Assembly: GCF_022410515.1 (NCBI RefSeq)
Contig: NZ_JACSDI010000001.1
Span: 620,001 to 684,000, forward strand
Source of the DNA: Shewanella cutis
GTDB taxonomy: Bacteria > Pseudomonadota > Gammaproteobacteria > Enterobacterales > Shewanellaceae
Length of the DNA: 64,000 nt
Reading direction: 5' to 3'
Position 1 is the stretch's first letter; each line of letters starts with the position of its first letter. The position numbers and the translations under genes were made by a program. Positions 21,624 to 30,402 of the stretch are shown here, piece by piece. The notes below the pieces were generated by a model. It did no database searches. It was not told where the DNA came from and was given only the letters and a program-made list of their open reading frames with translations.

Positions 21624-21722
21624 TTAGCCCTTAAAGCTCATAGCGAATAAACCGCCACGCAAAACATCTGAATTTAACCAAGTGTTCTGCCAATAAAAAT
21701 GGTTGTTGCCTGTATAAGACAT
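21624..21722 (-). CDS. Candidate 32-aa small protein or leader peptide
   Basis: ATG at 21722 to TAA at 21624 encodes 32 aa, beginning MSYTGNNHFYWQNTWLNS and ending GGLFAMSFKG. TAGGAG lies 9 nt upstream of the ATG, a good ribosome-binding site, inside the candidate structured transcript. The peptide has two Trp and several Asn, no Cys, no membrane segment and no signal peptide. No full-length gene follows before the terminator, so it is either a stand-alone small protein or the peptide of an attenuator whose target is not obvious. I do not recognise it. Confidence 0.5.
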   Translation of the reverse strand: MSYTGNNHFYWQNTWLNSDVLRGGLFAMSFKG

Positions 21723-21898
21723 AGTCAATTACTCCTAAGTAAAGTTGAGATTAAGTACTCTAGTAAAGCTTGGCTCGGTTCCTTGGAACTAGAGATTCTC
21801 AAATCCGTTGAGACGACTTGTCACTCGGGTCCTTGGAGAAGGGTATCCATCCTGGATAGACTAGAGGGGAAAGGCCTATTGCCCTGTCCACGAAAGCT

Positions 21899-21926
21899 AT
21901 TATAGATTTATGTAGTTTTATTACAA
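21899..21926 (-). promoter_or_regulatory. Sigma-70-type promoter of the small transcription unit
   Basis: Minus-strand TTGTAA (plus 21926-21921) and TATAAT (plus 21904-21899) are separated by 16 nt. The -10 box is perfect and the -35 box matches four of six positions. Transcription would start near 21893. Confidence 0.65.
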
Positions 21927-22088
21927 GCTTTATTTGTATTTTTTTTGATTAAGGCTTTTTAATGTAATTAAATTACACGAATATAGTGAGGTTAATGGCG
22001 ATCTGTTTCACAGAAAAACAGAAATAATCCTGTAACCACCTAACAAATAAGATATTACAGAATTATTTCTATTTACTACGTAAAATTG

Positions 22089-23642
22089 TTAACGATTGAT
22101 CAGATATTGATACAGACCGACCAAGGGACTCGCTGTGGGTTTACCGTAGAGCGGATCACCTTCAGTTGCACTGCCAGCGATATCTAAGTGTGTGTAAGCT
22201 AAAGGAATAGCGGCATTGACTCCGTGTTCAAACAGGCCTGATGCCTTCAATAAAAACGCCGCAGGATATTGATGACCACGCGCCGTCACAGAAGAAGGCG
22301 CATTATTAGAAGATAAAATATCCGCCGCCCCCGACACCTCGCGGATCTTGGCAAAATCCTCACGTCGCAGCGTTGAAACTTCAAAGGGTTCACCCCATTG
22401 GCTTGCTTGTTGCTGCAATGTCAGCGCGCAATTTGTGGCATTAGCTACCGCATTTTCAATCGCAGCAGGATAAGCACCATAACAACGCACCACGTGGCCT
22501 GTTAAGGTCGCCACTGAAAACAGCTCCGGCTTAACAGCAGTTACCGCTTTTATACGCAGATGACTGAGTAAATCAGCCAGCACTAAACGACCTTCAGCAT
22601 CGGTATTACCAATTCGAACCCTAACGCCTGCATGGCTACTGATAATTTCATCGGTGACAAAGGCTTCGCTGCCTATGTTGTTACGCACTAAACCTAACTC
22701 GGCAATCACGCGAATTCCCTTAGGTTTAAGCATTGACAGGGTTTTAAATAACCCGGCAACCGCAGAAGCACCGCCTTTATCGCGGCTCATGCCCGCCATC
22801 GCGCCGCCCACTTTCAGATCGGCGCCGCCCGTATCATAAACCACACCTTTACCCGCAAATAAAAAGGTGCGGGTGATTTCACCCTCTGGCAGATACTCGA
22901 GTTTTACGACCCGTGGTTGATGACGGCCCACAGCAAAGGAGGAGCGCGCCACCGCACTCAGCAGTGGGTAGTCACGCTCTAAAATATCTCTGTCTTCTAC
23001 TACTACGGTTTTTATCACACTGCCTTTAAAAGATTGCAGGCAGTAATCTGCAAAGGCTTTGGCAGACATACGCTCAGGCTCTGTGCCACATAAATCCCGC
23101 GCTAATACGCGGCCTGCTTCTAATGCATTGAGTAAGTGACTCTTATCGGCTGATGAAGTGTCGGCCGATAAAGACAATAAACCTATTGCTTCAAAGGCTG
23201 GCGTTAAGCCCGTTGCCTCGCGCAATTCTAAGGTTTGCCATAATTCTTGGCCACAGGCGAGCGCCGCGACTTCACTCGCAAAACCAAAACGCAGATCCTT
23301 CGATGGCACAACATATAACAACGGACGTTTAGCCCCCGCTTCTTTAGCGATCGCAATCGCAGCTCTTGCCGCGTCACCATACACACGCACATCAGCATAA
23401 TCATCAGCCACTTGAGTAACGGGCGCAATAATTAGACGCCCACCCGCTAACCCCGGCGCAAACAGCAAGGTCGGGCTCTTACCCACCCTTTTGTCGACGT
23501 GGGCACCATGCTCGGCCAATAAACTAATTTCATCCATTTTAATTGATTGGAGATCGGGCGTAATCACAACGACCGCATCCCAGCCTTCACCATCAAAAAT
23601 GGCATTTTCTGCTTGTACATCAATAAAGTTAACTTGAAACAT
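22089..23642 (-). CDS. M17 (leucyl aminopeptidase) family metallopeptidase
   Basis: Removes N-terminal residues from peptides, using two metal ions. The 517 aa contain the M17 core: GKGVVYDTGGADLKVGGAM with the metal-binding Lys and Asp near 255-262, MSRDKGGASAVAG, and NTDAEGRLVLADLL with the metal-binding Asp/Glu and the Arg. The wording around these motifs (YDTGG rather than the FDSGG of PepA) marks it as a divergent branch distinct from canonical PepA. The N-terminal half is the variable M17 regulatory domain. AGGA precedes the ATG. It is monocistronic, convergent with nothing; pepD is divergent on the other side. Confidence 0.9.
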   Translation of the reverse strand: MFQVNFIDVQAENAIFDGEGWDAVVVITPDLQSIKMDEISLLAEHGAHVDKRVGKSPTLLFAPGLAGGRLIIAPVTQVADDYADVRVYGDAARAAIAIAKEAGAKRPLLYVVPSKDLRFGFASEVAALACGQELWQTLELREATGLTPAFEAIGLLSLSADTSSADKSHLLNALEAGRVLARDLCGTEPERMSAKAFADYCLQSFKGSVIKTVVVEDRDILERDYPLLSAVARSSFAVGRHQPRVVKLEYLPEGEITRTFLFAGKGVVYDTGGADLKVGGAMAGMSRDKGGASAVAGLFKTLSMLKPKGIRVIAELGLVRNNIGSEAFVTDEIISSHAGVRVRIGNTDAEGRLVLADLLSHLRIKAVTAVKPELFSVATLTGHVVRCYGAYPAAIENAVANATNCALTLQQQASQWGEPFEVSTLRREDFAKIREVSGAADILSSNNAPSSVTARGHQYPAAFLLKASGLFEHGVNAAIPLAYTHLDIAGSATEGDPLYGKPTASPLVGLYQYLINR

Positions 23643-23860
23643 GACCCATCCTTTTTCATTATTGTGCCAGCATTATTCCCGCTATAACGCTTAATTACCA
23701 ATCAAAAAATTGCTTTGATACTATCGAAAATACAGAGGGTGGCAACTTTCGCTGCCACAAGCACGCAAGCCTGTATCGAGAAGATTAATCGCCTGAGCAG
23801 AATGTGTTAGGATTAGCCCAAATTTGCCCCATACCCACAAGACCTGATGAGGGACCTTCT

Positions 23861-25321
23861 GTGACAGCGTTAAGTCAGTTATACCCACAACCTTTATGGC
23901 AATGGTTCGAACAAATCTGTGCGATTCCCCACCCTTCCAAACATGAACAAGCACTCAGCCAACACATCCAAGCTTGGGCTAAGAGCAAACAACTCGATGT
24001 AGTAGAAGATGCCGTTGGCAACTTAATCATTCGCAAACCCGCAACTGCGGGAATGGAAGATCGCAAAGTCGTCGTGATCCAAGCCCATATCGATATGGTG
24101 CCACAAAAGAACGCCGATAAAGTGCATGACTTTACCAAAGACCCTATCGAAGCCCATGTCGATGGTGACTGGGTTAAAGCTAAAGGCACCACCTTAGGCG
24201 CCGACAACGGTATTGGTATGGCCTCAGCCTTAGCGATTTTAGGCTCAGACGATATCAAGCATGGTCCGCTCGAAGTACTGCTCACTATTGATGAAGAAGC
24301 AGGTATGACTGGCGCTTTCGGCCTGCAGGCAGGTATGCTCAATGCCGAGATCCTGATCAACACCGACTCAGAGCAAGAAGGTGAAATCTATATGGGTTGC
24401 GCTGGCGGCGTCGATGCCCAAATCACCTTACCGATGGTATGGCAAGCTTCAGAACAAAGTTATGCTTCATTTAGCCTGCATTTATCAGGCTTAAAAGGTG
24501 GCCACTCTGGGGTAAACATTCATTTAGGTCGTGGTAATGCCAACAAGATTTTGGCACGCTTCCTGTTTGAAAATGCCGATGAGTTAGCCCTAGAGTTAAC
24601 TCAATTTACAGGCGGTTCACTGCGCAACGCCATCCCACGTGAAGCCAATATCAGCTTTATGTTACCTGCTGAAAATGTCGAAGCACTGAATGAAAAAGTG
24701 CGTACTTTTGAAGACTTAGTCCGCGCCGAGCTGGCGATTGCAGACCCAGACATGCGCTTAGTGTTGAGCGAAATCCCAACGCCCAAACGCGTGATGAGCG
24801 AAAACAGCCAAAACACGCTGATCGACCTGCTGCATGTTTGCCCTAATGGCGTGATGCGTATGAGCGATGAAGTCGCGGGCGTAACTGAAACCTCACTCAA
24901 CGTTGGCGTGATCAGCACTAACGATGAAGAAGTCAGCATTCTGTGCTTAATCCGCTCTTTGATTGACTCAGGCCGCAGCCAAGTAGAAGGTATGCTAAAT
25001 GCGTTAACCAACTTAGCAGGTGCAGACATTGAATTTAGCGGTGCTTATCCTGGTTGGAAGCCGGATAATACTTCGCCAGTTATGGCAATTGTGCGTGAAA
25101 CCTACGAGTCTATTTATCATAAAGAACCGGTGATCATGGTGATCCATGCCGGCCTTGAATGTGGACTGTTTAAAAAACCCTATCCAGAAATGGATATGGT
25201 CTCGATTGGCCCGACCATCCGTTATCCGCACGGCCCTGATGAAATGGTCAATATCACCACAGTTGGTCAGTATTGGGATCTACTCATAGCAGTGCTCGAG
25301 CGCATTCCGGCTAAAGCCTAA
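23861..25321 (+). CDS. pepD: Aminoacyl-histidine dipeptidase (beta-Ala-His dipeptidase)
   Basis: M20-family zinc dipeptidase cleaving Xaa-His dipeptides such as carnosine. The GTG at 23861 follows GAGGG at 7-nt spacing and gives 486 aa, the PepD length; a reading frame open upstream adds 19 unlikely residues. Metal-site motifs are visible: VIQAHIDMVPQK (His/Asp) near 80, TTLGADNGIGMASAL near 116, LTIDEEAGMTGAFGL near 148 and LINTDSEQEGEIYMGCAGG near 171. IHAGLECG near 430 and MDMVSIGPTIRYPHGPDE are the C-terminal signatures. It is divergent from the M17 gene and ends in a strong terminator. Confidence 0.95.
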   Translation: MTALSQLYPQPLWQWFEQICAIPHPSKHEQALSQHIQAWAKSKQLDVVEDAVGNLIIRKPATAGMEDRKVVVIQAHIDMVPQKNADKVHDFTKDPIEAHVDGDWVKAKGTTLGADNGIGMASALAILGSDDIKHGPLEVLLTIDEEAGMTGAFGLQAGMLNAEILINTDSEQEGEIYMGCAGGVDAQITLPMVWQASEQSYASFSLHLSGLKGGHSGVNIHLGRGNANKILARFLFENADELALELTQFTGGSLRNAIPREANISFMLPAENVEALNEKVRTFEDLVRAELAIADPDMRLVLSEIPTPKRVMSENSQNTLIDLLHVCPNGVMRMSDEVAGVTETSLNVGVISTNDEEVSILCLIRSLIDSGRSQVEGMLNALTNLAGADIEFSGAYPGWKPDNTSPVMAIVRETYESIYHKEPVIMVIHAGLECGLFKKPYPEMDMVSIGPTIRYPHGPDEMVNITTVGQYWDLLIAVLERIPAKA

Positions 25322-25340
25322 CTCAGTGTAAACCTCAGTA

Positions 25341-25368
25341 AACCGCGCTGATTAGCGCGGTTTTTTTA
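25341..25368 (+). terminator. Intrinsic terminator of pepD
   Basis: AACCGCGCT pairs with AGCGCGGTT around GATT, followed by TTTTTT on the plus strand, 19 nt after the pepD stop. Confidence 0.9.
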
Positions 25369-25417
25369 TTGCATTAGCCAAAGCTGATTAGAATTCAAGC
25401 GTCATTTTAACAATGCA

Positions 25418-26491
25418 TTAAATTAATAACGCCAGTTGAGTTTGCAATGGATCAACCTCAGCAATCAGTGATTGATCATTAAGCCCGACAGCTACGCCGA
25501 GTAGTCGAATTCCCCTGCCTTCTTGCCTTGCCATTGCTTGCGCCAATAATTCATAAAACATCATCACAGACACATCATTACTGCGATGTTCAATGGTCGT
25601 TTGTTTAAAGTCACTGAATTTAAGTTTCACCACCTGCTTATGGATTTGTCTATCCTTGGCGCTACGACTTAAACGGGTTGATAACTCTTGAATTAACCCC
25701 GGCATCACTTGCTGGCACTGCTCCAGCGTGTAAATATCCTGCGCCAGTGTAGTCTCAACGCCGACAGATTTACGCTCGCGACTCACAGACAAGCCTCGAT
25801 CATCAATCCCCTGAGATCTTTCAATTAATACAGCGCCAAATTTTCCAAAGCGGGAAATAAGCTCTTGTTTTGGAAAAGTTTGTACATCGCCACAGGTATT
25901 TAAACCTAAAGAGGACAGTTTTTCCGCAGTGACTTTCCCCACACCAGGGATCTTGCGTAGGGATAAGGTTTTAATAAACTCAGAAACTTTATCGGGCGGA
26001 ATCACATACTGACCATTGGGCTTATTTAAGTCCGAGGCCACCTTAGCGAGGAATTTTACGGGCGCAATGCCAGCCGATGCAGTAAGTCCAGTTTCAGCTA
26101 AAATATCGCGTCGAATCGCTTCAGCAATCAAAGTTGCAGAGCCTTTATACTGCTTACAATCGCTGACATCTAAATAAGCTTCGTCTAAAGACAGAGGCTC
26201 TATCAGTTCCGTATAGCGAGAAAATATGCCACGTATTTGTAATGAGACGTCTTTATAGACCTGCATTCGACCGGGAACAAGAATTAAATCAGGACACAAC
26301 TTCAGCGCATAAGCTGTCGCCATAGCTGAGCGTACACCAAATCGGCGCGCCTCGTAATTACAGGTGCTGATAACCCCTCGCCGTTCACGACTACCACCAA
26401 CGGCCAGCGGTTTACCACGGTATTCAGGAAAATCCCGCATTTCAACCGCAGCAAAGTAGCAATCCATATCGACATGAATGATTTTTCGCAC
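25418..26491 (-). CDS. dinB: DNA polymerase IV (Y-family, SOS-inducible)
   Basis: Error-prone translesion polymerase. The GTG start at 26491 has GGAGG 8 nt upstream and gives 357 aa, close to E. coli DinB. The palm/fingers motifs are [18 protein letters not shown] at the start (metal-binding Asp), [11 protein letters not shown], and [12 protein letters not shown] (catalytic Asp-Glu) near 100. [20 protein letters not shown] residues and [14 protein letters not shown] (HhH thumb) follow, then the little-finger domain with [16 protein letters not shown]. The end (LLI) lacks an obvious QxL(x)F clamp motif beyond QTQLALLI. A LexA box lies just upstream. Confidence 0.96.
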   Translation of the reverse strand: MRKIIHVDMDCYFAAVEMRDFPEYRGKPLAVGGSRERRGVISTCNYEARRFGVRSAMATAYALKLCPDLILVPGRMQVYKDVSLQIRGIFSRYTELIEPLSLDEAYLDVSDCKQYKGSATLIAEAIRRDILAETGLTASAGIAPVKFLAKVASDLNKPNGQYVIPPDKVSEFIKTLSLRKIPGVGKVTAEKLSSLGLNTCGDVQTFPKQELISRFGKFGAVLIERSQGIDDRGLSVSRERKSVGVETTLAQDIYTLEQCQQVMPGLIQELSTRLSRSAKDRQIHKQVVKLKFSDFKQTTIEHRSNDVSVMMFYELLAQAMARQEGRGIRLLGVAVGLNDQSLIAEVDPLQTQLALLI

Positions 26492-26517
26492 GTAAAGTTC
26501 CTCCGGCACTCAAAATA

Positions 26518-26533
26518 CTGTATATAAAAACAG
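26518..26533 (-). promoter_or_regulatory. LexA (SOS) box of dinB
   Basis: CTGTATATAAAAACAG is a full match to CTGT-N8-ACAG, the gammaproteobacterial LexA operator, 27 nt upstream of the dinB GTG. Confidence 0.9.
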
Positions 26534-26612
26534 TTATCAAGTGTCTGCGGCATATTTACGCGACCGCGGAGCTCACCTATCGGCCTACCTATCCTTATCC
26601 AAGCATGAAATC

Positions 26613-26643
26613 CCCAAAAAACAAAGGAGCACTAAAACTCCTT
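26613..26643 (-). terminator. Intrinsic terminator of the chemoreceptor gene
   Basis: On the minus strand AAGGAG pairs with CTCCTT around TTTTAGTG, followed by TGTTTTTT. The stem is short, so termination may be partial. Confidence 0.6.
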
Positions 26644-26664
26644 CGATTTTAATAACAACAGTGT

Positions 26665-28671
26665 TTAAATTTTGAATTGCCCAATATTACGTGTCAGTTC
26701 TCGAGTTGCTTGCTCAAATCCTTGTAGACTTAGGGAGAGATCTTGGCTTGATAATAGGGATTGATCGGATAAACCACGCACGCTCACCACGTTTTGTGCG
26801 ACTTCATCGGCAACGACCGCCTGCTGACCAATCGCCACTGTAATTTCAACGGTTTGCTGCTGGATAGATGTAATAGCTATGGCGATATCGCTTAGGGCTT
26901 GTTCGACTTGAGTGGTCAAATCTTGCCCCACTCTCGCCTGCTCAACCCCTGATTCCATCACCTGCTCAGCCTGAAGCGCACTTTGTTGCAGTGTTTGAAT
27001 AATCCCTTGAATGTTGGCCGTAGAATCTTGGGTGCGGGATGCGAGAGTACGAACTTCATCGGCCACCACGGCAAAACCTCGACCTTGCTCACCCGCCCGC
27101 GCCGCCTCAATGGCCGCATTGAGCGCCAACAAGTTGGTTTGGTCGGCAATGTTGCGGATCACACTCAAGACTTCACCAATTTGCTCAGAGCTGCTACGCA
27201 ACTCCTTGATGACCTTAGCCGCCTCAATCACTTGAATCGATAGTGCCTTCATTCCTTCGGTCGCCCGCGAGACAATTTGCGTACCATCGTGGGCCTGTGA
27301 TTGGGCCTTTTCGGCAAAATCATTCGCTCGCTGCGCACTTATCGCCATTTCTTGGCTGGTCAGTGCCATTTGCGTTGCTGCTGTAGCCACAGAATCAATT
27401 TGTTGTTTTTGCGATGACACAGAAGACACTGCTAAATCACACACTTGCCGAGCATCAAGCACGCCAGTTCCCACCTCTTGAGTCAAGCTGCGAGTATGCA
27501 ATAACATTTGCTGAACCTTTTCAGCAAAGCGGTTAAATGCATCACCCAGCTTACCTAATTCATCTTCCCGCTCCATCAAAATACGTTGTGATAAATCGCT
27601 ATCGCCCTCGGCAATGTCTTCCATAGCATCCAGCAATTTGCCAAGCTGGCGTCTAAAGGGCAACAACATCAACCATACTGTGATACCCACTAACAGCATA
27701 ATTCCTAAGGCAACAAAACAGGCATTCCAAAAGGCTTCGGTCACTGGTGCTTCGATCACCTCATGGGGCAACATAAAGGCTAGGTGCCATTTCTGCTTTG
27801 GATAATCCCCGCCTACGGTCACAAAGGTCACTCGCTGTGATACGCCATTAAAGGTGACTTCGGTAAAACCCTGAGGCTCGCGCTGCATTTGTTGCATTAA
27901 TGCAGAAAAACCCGAAGTATCTTTAAATTGGCTATCAATTTGATTCGCAAGCGATCCAGGAGGAAATTTGTCTGAAAATCCAGGGAAATATACCAGTTTG
28001 CCTTCATCCGTCATCAAAAAGGCTTGGCCATAGTAGCGATATTTAATTGGCGCTAACAGGTTCTTTCCAATGGTATCGATCAAAATATCCATACCACCAA
28101 TGCCAATAAGTTCGCCATTAGCACCATAAACAGGGGTTTTAACCGTCGCCGAAATAGATCCATCGTTGGCATCAACTGCCGGATCGCCGACAAACAGGCC
28201 ACGCTGATCAATCGCCTCCTGCCACCAAGGACGCTTATTGGTGTAATAATCAGCATCGCCATCGAAGCGACCATTGAGATCAAAATATTCGAAGGTGTTT
28301 GCCGAACCAAAGAATACCGATTTGACATCGCTATCACGGTCAGAGAATGAACGAAAATAACGAATAATATCTTGATATTGCTGATCACCCGCAAGATTGC
28401 TACCTCGGGCATGGTACTGACTAAACCAGTTGATAAGCCTAGGCTCAGCAAATACCGAGTGGATCACTTGTCCCTTGGCAATAAAATAGCCACTGATCTC
28501 ATTGGCTTTTAAAGCAACAAGTGCCGAAATGTCTGCATCCACCTGCCTACGTGTGTTATTACTTTCTTTATTCACGAGCAAAGCGGCTACTAAAGTAAGA
28601 AGTACAGCTAAGGCTCCGACGATAGTCACCACTAACTGCATACTAAGAGAACGTTTTATATACCTCATCAT
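26665..28671 (-). CDS. Methyl-accepting chemotaxis protein with dCache sensor
   Basis: A 668-aa transmembrane chemoreceptor. TM1 is near 12-33, a periplasmic double-Cache domain runs from about 35 to 312, TM2 is near 316-337, then HAMP and a long coiled-coil signalling domain. The hairpin tip reads [39 protein letters not shown] in pieces typical of MCPs. In the membrane-distal pocket, [12 protein letters not shown] and GDPAVDAND...GGMDILID resemble the Tyr/Arg/Trp/Asp ligand-binding pattern of amino-acid-sensing dCache domains, but I could not align it rigorously. It signals to CheA/CheW. No CheR-docking pentapeptide is seen at the C-terminus. Confidence 0.93.
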   Translation of the reverse strand: MMRYIKRSLSMQLVVTIVGALAVLLTLVAALLVNKESNNTRRQVDADISALVALKANEISGYFIAKGQVIHSVFAEPRLINWFSQYHARGSNLAGDQQYQDIIRYFRSFSDRDSDVKSVFFGSANTFEYFDLNGRFDGDADYYTNKRPWWQEAIDQRGLFVGDPAVDANDGSISATVKTPVYGANGELIGIGGMDILIDTIGKNLLAPIKYRYYGQAFLMTDEGKLVYFPGFSDKFPPGSLANQIDSQFKDTSGFSALMQQMQREPQGFTEVTFNGVSQRVTFVTVGGDYPKQKWHLAFMLPHEVIEAPVTEAFWNACFVALGIMLLVGITVWLMLLPFRRQLGKLLDAMEDIAEGDSDLSQRILMEREDELGKLGDAFNRFAEKVQQMLLHTRSLTQEVGTGVLDARQVCDLAVSSVSSQKQQIDSVATAATQMALTSQEMAISAQRANDFAEKAQSQAHDGTQIVSRATEGMKALSIQVIEAAKVIKELRSSSEQIGEVLSVIRNIADQTNLLALNAAIEAARAGEQGRGFAVVADEVRTLASRTQDSTANIQGIIQTLQQSALQAEQVMESGVEQARVGQDLTTQVEQALSDIAIAITSIQQQTVEITVAIGQQAVVADEVAQNVVSVRGLSDQSLLSSQDLSLSLQGFEQATRELTRNIGQFKI

Positions 28672-28922
28672 CTTCCCGTCTAGCTGACTAATAACTTAAC
28701 AAAAATGCATGCAAAAACAGTTTTACACGGTAACAATTTTTACCAGTCAACAACAGATTAAAATGCGAGAAAAAGCGTAAACAAGTGTTTGTAAAGAATG
28801 AAGATTAACTTAATAACAGGAATGACTAAACTATAAGTAGCAATTAGAAGATTGCTTTGCTGGCGGGCTGTTTTACCGAGTGATAGACCAAATACTCAAA
28901 ATCGATATCTTGTTTTAGAACA
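28672..28922. other. Intergenic region upstream of the chemoreceptor gene
   Basis: About 250 bp, AT-rich, containing presumably the chemoreceptor promoter on the minus strand. No credible ORF, repeat or operator was recognised. Confidence 0.4.
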
Positions 28923-28951
28923 AAGGCCAGTCATCGAGAATGGCTGGCCTT
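28923..28951 (-). terminator. Intrinsic terminator of the bacterioferritin operon
   Basis: AAGGCCAGYCAT-type arms (12 bp with one mismatch) around CGAGA, followed on the minus strand by TTTGTTCT. It lies 27 nt past the last bacterioferritin gene. Confidence 0.7.
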
Positions 28952-28977
28952 GGTAGTAAAAGAGGTAGCTGACTCAG

Positions 28978-29445
28978 TTACATCTTTGTTTGCAGGTAAT
29001 TTGCTAAACCAATTCGGTCAATCAAACCGAGTTGTTTTTCTAACCAATACATATGATCGGATTCGGTATCATCGAGTAAGACTTCTAAGATCTCACGGGT
29101 TTGGTAATCTTTCTTCGACTCACACAGCGCAATGACTTTGCGTAAATCATCGGCAACTTTGTATTCATAGGCGAGATCGTTACGTAGCATCTCTTCAACG
29201 TTTGAGCCAATGTTGAGCGCTTCCCTGGCTGCAACATTGGGAACTCCTTCGAGGAATAAAATACGTTGTACCAGTTTTGCCGCATGGCCTTTCTCGTCAT
29301 CTGACTCGTGGGCAATGCGTTCATAAAGTTCGTTAAGTCCCCAGTCTTCGTACATATGGGCATGCACAAAATACTGATCCATAGCCGATAACTCTCCCGT
29401 TAGGAGTCGATTTAACGCATCGATGACGTCTTTATCACCTTTCAT
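28978..29445 (-). CDS. bfr: Bacterioferritin subunit, ferroxidase type (no haem ligand)
   Basis: Ferritin-like iron-storage subunit of 155 aa. Aligned by eye to E. coli Bfr, the di-iron ligands Glu18, Glu51, His54 and Glu94 are present, and the Glu127/His130 pair is present with a one-residue insertion before it (DTESDH). The haem-ligating Met52 is replaced by Lys (DDEKGH). So this subunit should oxidise Fe(II) but not bind haem. It is 9 nt downstream of the other bacterioferritin gene, with AGGAG before its ATG, so the pair is co-translated and probably forms mixed 24-mers. Confidence 0.93.
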   Translation of the reverse strand: MKGDKDVIDALNRLLTGELSAMDQYFVHAHMYEDWGLNELYERIAHESDDEKGHAAKLVQRILFLEGVPNVAAREALNIGSNVEEMLRNDLAYEYKVADDLRKVIALCESKKDYQTREILEVLLDDTESDHMYWLEKQLGLIDRIGLANYLQTKM

Positions 29446-29454
29446 ATTCCGCTC

Positions 29455-29928
29455 CTATGACTCACTAATTTGCGATTGTAGATAGTTTTGAATGCCCGTT
29501 AGGCCAATCAACTCTTGCTGTGATTCCAGCCAATCTAAATGCTCTTCTTCATCTTCAAGGATGTCTTCCAGCAGATCACGACTCACATAATCCTGCTCGG
29601 TTTCACATAGGGTAATAGCGTCCCGTAGCAGTGTGAGTTGCTCCTGTACCATGGCGAAGTCACAATCGAGCATCTCTTGAGAATGCTCACCAATACGAAG
29701 CTTTTCGAGCTGTTGCAGATTCGGTAATCCCTCTAAAAATAATACCCGCTCAATAAGCTTATCGGCGTGTTTCATATCTTGGATGGATTTTTTGTATTCG
29801 ACGTGATTAAGCTTTTCAAAACCCCAATGCTTAAACATTCTGGCGTGGAGAAAATATTGGTTAATAGCCGTTAACTCACAGGTAAGCACCCGATTGAGTT
29901 GTCCCACCACTTTTGGATGACCTTTCAT
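29455..29928 (-). CDS. bfr: Bacterioferritin subunit, haem-binding type with altered ferroxidase site
   Basis: Ferritin-like subunit of 157 aa, first gene of the pair. Met52, the inter-subunit haem ligand, is present (QDMKHADK). Glu18, His54 and the Glu127/His130 pair (DEEEH) are present, but Glu51 is Asp and Glu94 is Val in my alignment, so its own di-iron centre is probably defective. AAGGA precedes the ATG. FNR-like and Fur-like boxes lie upstream. The division of labour with the downstream subunit resembles the two-subunit bacterioferritins described in Neisseria and some pseudomonads. Confidence 0.94.
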   Translation of the reverse strand: MKGHPKVVGQLNRVLTCELTAINQYFLHARMFKHWGFEKLNHVEYKKSIQDMKHADKLIERVLFLEGLPNLQQLEKLRIGEHSQEMLDCDFAMVQEQLTLLRDAITLCETEQDYVSRDLLEDILEDEEEHLDWLESQQELIGLTGIQNYLQSQISES

Positions 29929-29957
29929 AAGTTACGATCCTTGAAATGAGTGAAAGA

Positions 29958-29971
29958 TTGATCTAAATCAA
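29958..29971. promoter_or_regulatory. FNR/EtrA-like box upstream of the bacterioferritin operon
   Basis: TTGATCTAAATCAA is a full match to the FNR half-sites TTGAT-N4-ATCAA, 30 nt upstream of the first bacterioferritin start codon. It would place iron storage under oxygen control by EtrA or CRP in Shewanella. Binding is inferred only. Confidence 0.55.
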
Positions 29972-30036
29972 GCTTCCAGCCTAGTATAGTTTTTACTCAA
30001 TTTCAAATTTTCTTTATTTTTCAAAATGTTAATAAT

Positions 30037-30055
30037 TAAAAGCATTCTCATTATC
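30037..30055 (-). promoter_or_regulatory. Fur-like box upstream of the bacterioferritin operon
   Basis: Minus-strand GATAATGAGAATGCTTTTA matches 14 of 19 positions of the Fur consensus GATAATGATAATCATTATC. It lies about 110 nt upstream of the first bacterioferritin gene, in the gap between it and nqrM. Confidence 0.5.
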
Positions 30056-30121
30056 GCTTAGATTAGCCTGCTATCCTCCTCATAAATCAAGGATTAATCT
30101 TAACAATCCCAAAATCAGGGT

Positions 30122-30150
30122 AAAAAAATAGCCCCCAGAGGAGGCTATTT
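30122..30150 (-). terminator. Intrinsic terminator of the nqr-apbE-nqrM operon
   Basis: AAATAGCC pairs with GGCTATTT, with further partial pairing inside, followed by a T-run on the minus strand, directly after nqrM. Confidence 0.8.
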
Positions 30151-30166
30151 CAGTTGAAGCGGATAA

Positions 30167-30391
30167 CTAAATGATCCTGTCTTTGGTTAACTTTGCACGG
30201 CGGGCTTCTTCGGCCGCCATGCGACGTTTACGCTTGTCGCAGGGATCATCACAATCGCAGGCTTTTTCAATCCCTAATACACCTAAACCGCCACAGCTTC
30301 CTTCTACGGCTTTGCGCTTGATGAGATAACCTATCGACATAAGCAAAAAGAACAGTAATAAAATCACAAATGCTGCGATAAAAGTGCTCAT
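30167..30391 (-). CDS. nqrM: Na+-NQR maturation protein NqrM
   Basis: A 74-aa DUF539 protein. One membrane helix spans residues 5-24, followed by the Cys cluster SCGGLGVLGIEKACDCDDPC (four-Cys pattern) and a basic tail. NqrM delivers iron for the Cys4 iron site between NqrD and NqrE. It follows apbE by 11 nt, with GGAG before its ATG, and closes the operon, the usual position. All conserved Cys are present. Confidence 0.95.
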   Translation of the reverse strand: MSTFIAAFVILLLFFLLMSIGYLIKRKAVEGSCGGLGVLGIEKACDCDDPCDKRKRRMAAEEARRAKLTKDRII

Positions 30392-30402
30392 GTAAACTCC
30401 AA

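Larger units (their letters stand above)
21434..21893 (-). ncRNA. Candidate structured RNA / leader transcript with an internal 32-codon ORF
   Basis: A promoter at 21899-21926 and a terminator at 21434-21460 define a transcript of about 460 nt on the minus strand. The first ~170 nt are rich in short stems: TCTCAA-CGGAT-TTGAGA (near 21793-21809), CTCTAG...CTAGAG enclosing TTCCAAGGAA (21757-21795), and GTATCCATCCTGGATAGAC pairing. Two 14-nt repeats, CTCGGTTCCTTGGA at 21774-21787 and CTCGGGTCCTTGGA at 21824-21837 (plus-strand reading), lie in this leader. After the small ORF, 160 more nucleotides contain GCATGGGTATGC and CCCCGAAAGGG hairpins. I matched it to no riboswitch, tmRNA, 6S or RNase P RNA from memory. 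Boundaries are inferred. Confidence 0.5.

Noticed and set aside
21624..21722. 32-aa ORF as a double-glycine secreted peptide precursor
   Set aside because: It has an LRGG, but the rest of the double-glycine leader consensus is missing, only eight residues would follow the cut, and no peptidase-transporter gene is near.
23804..23860. Extended pepD start
   Set aside because: The upstream 19 codons have no RBS and exceed the family length; the GTG at 23861 has a good site.
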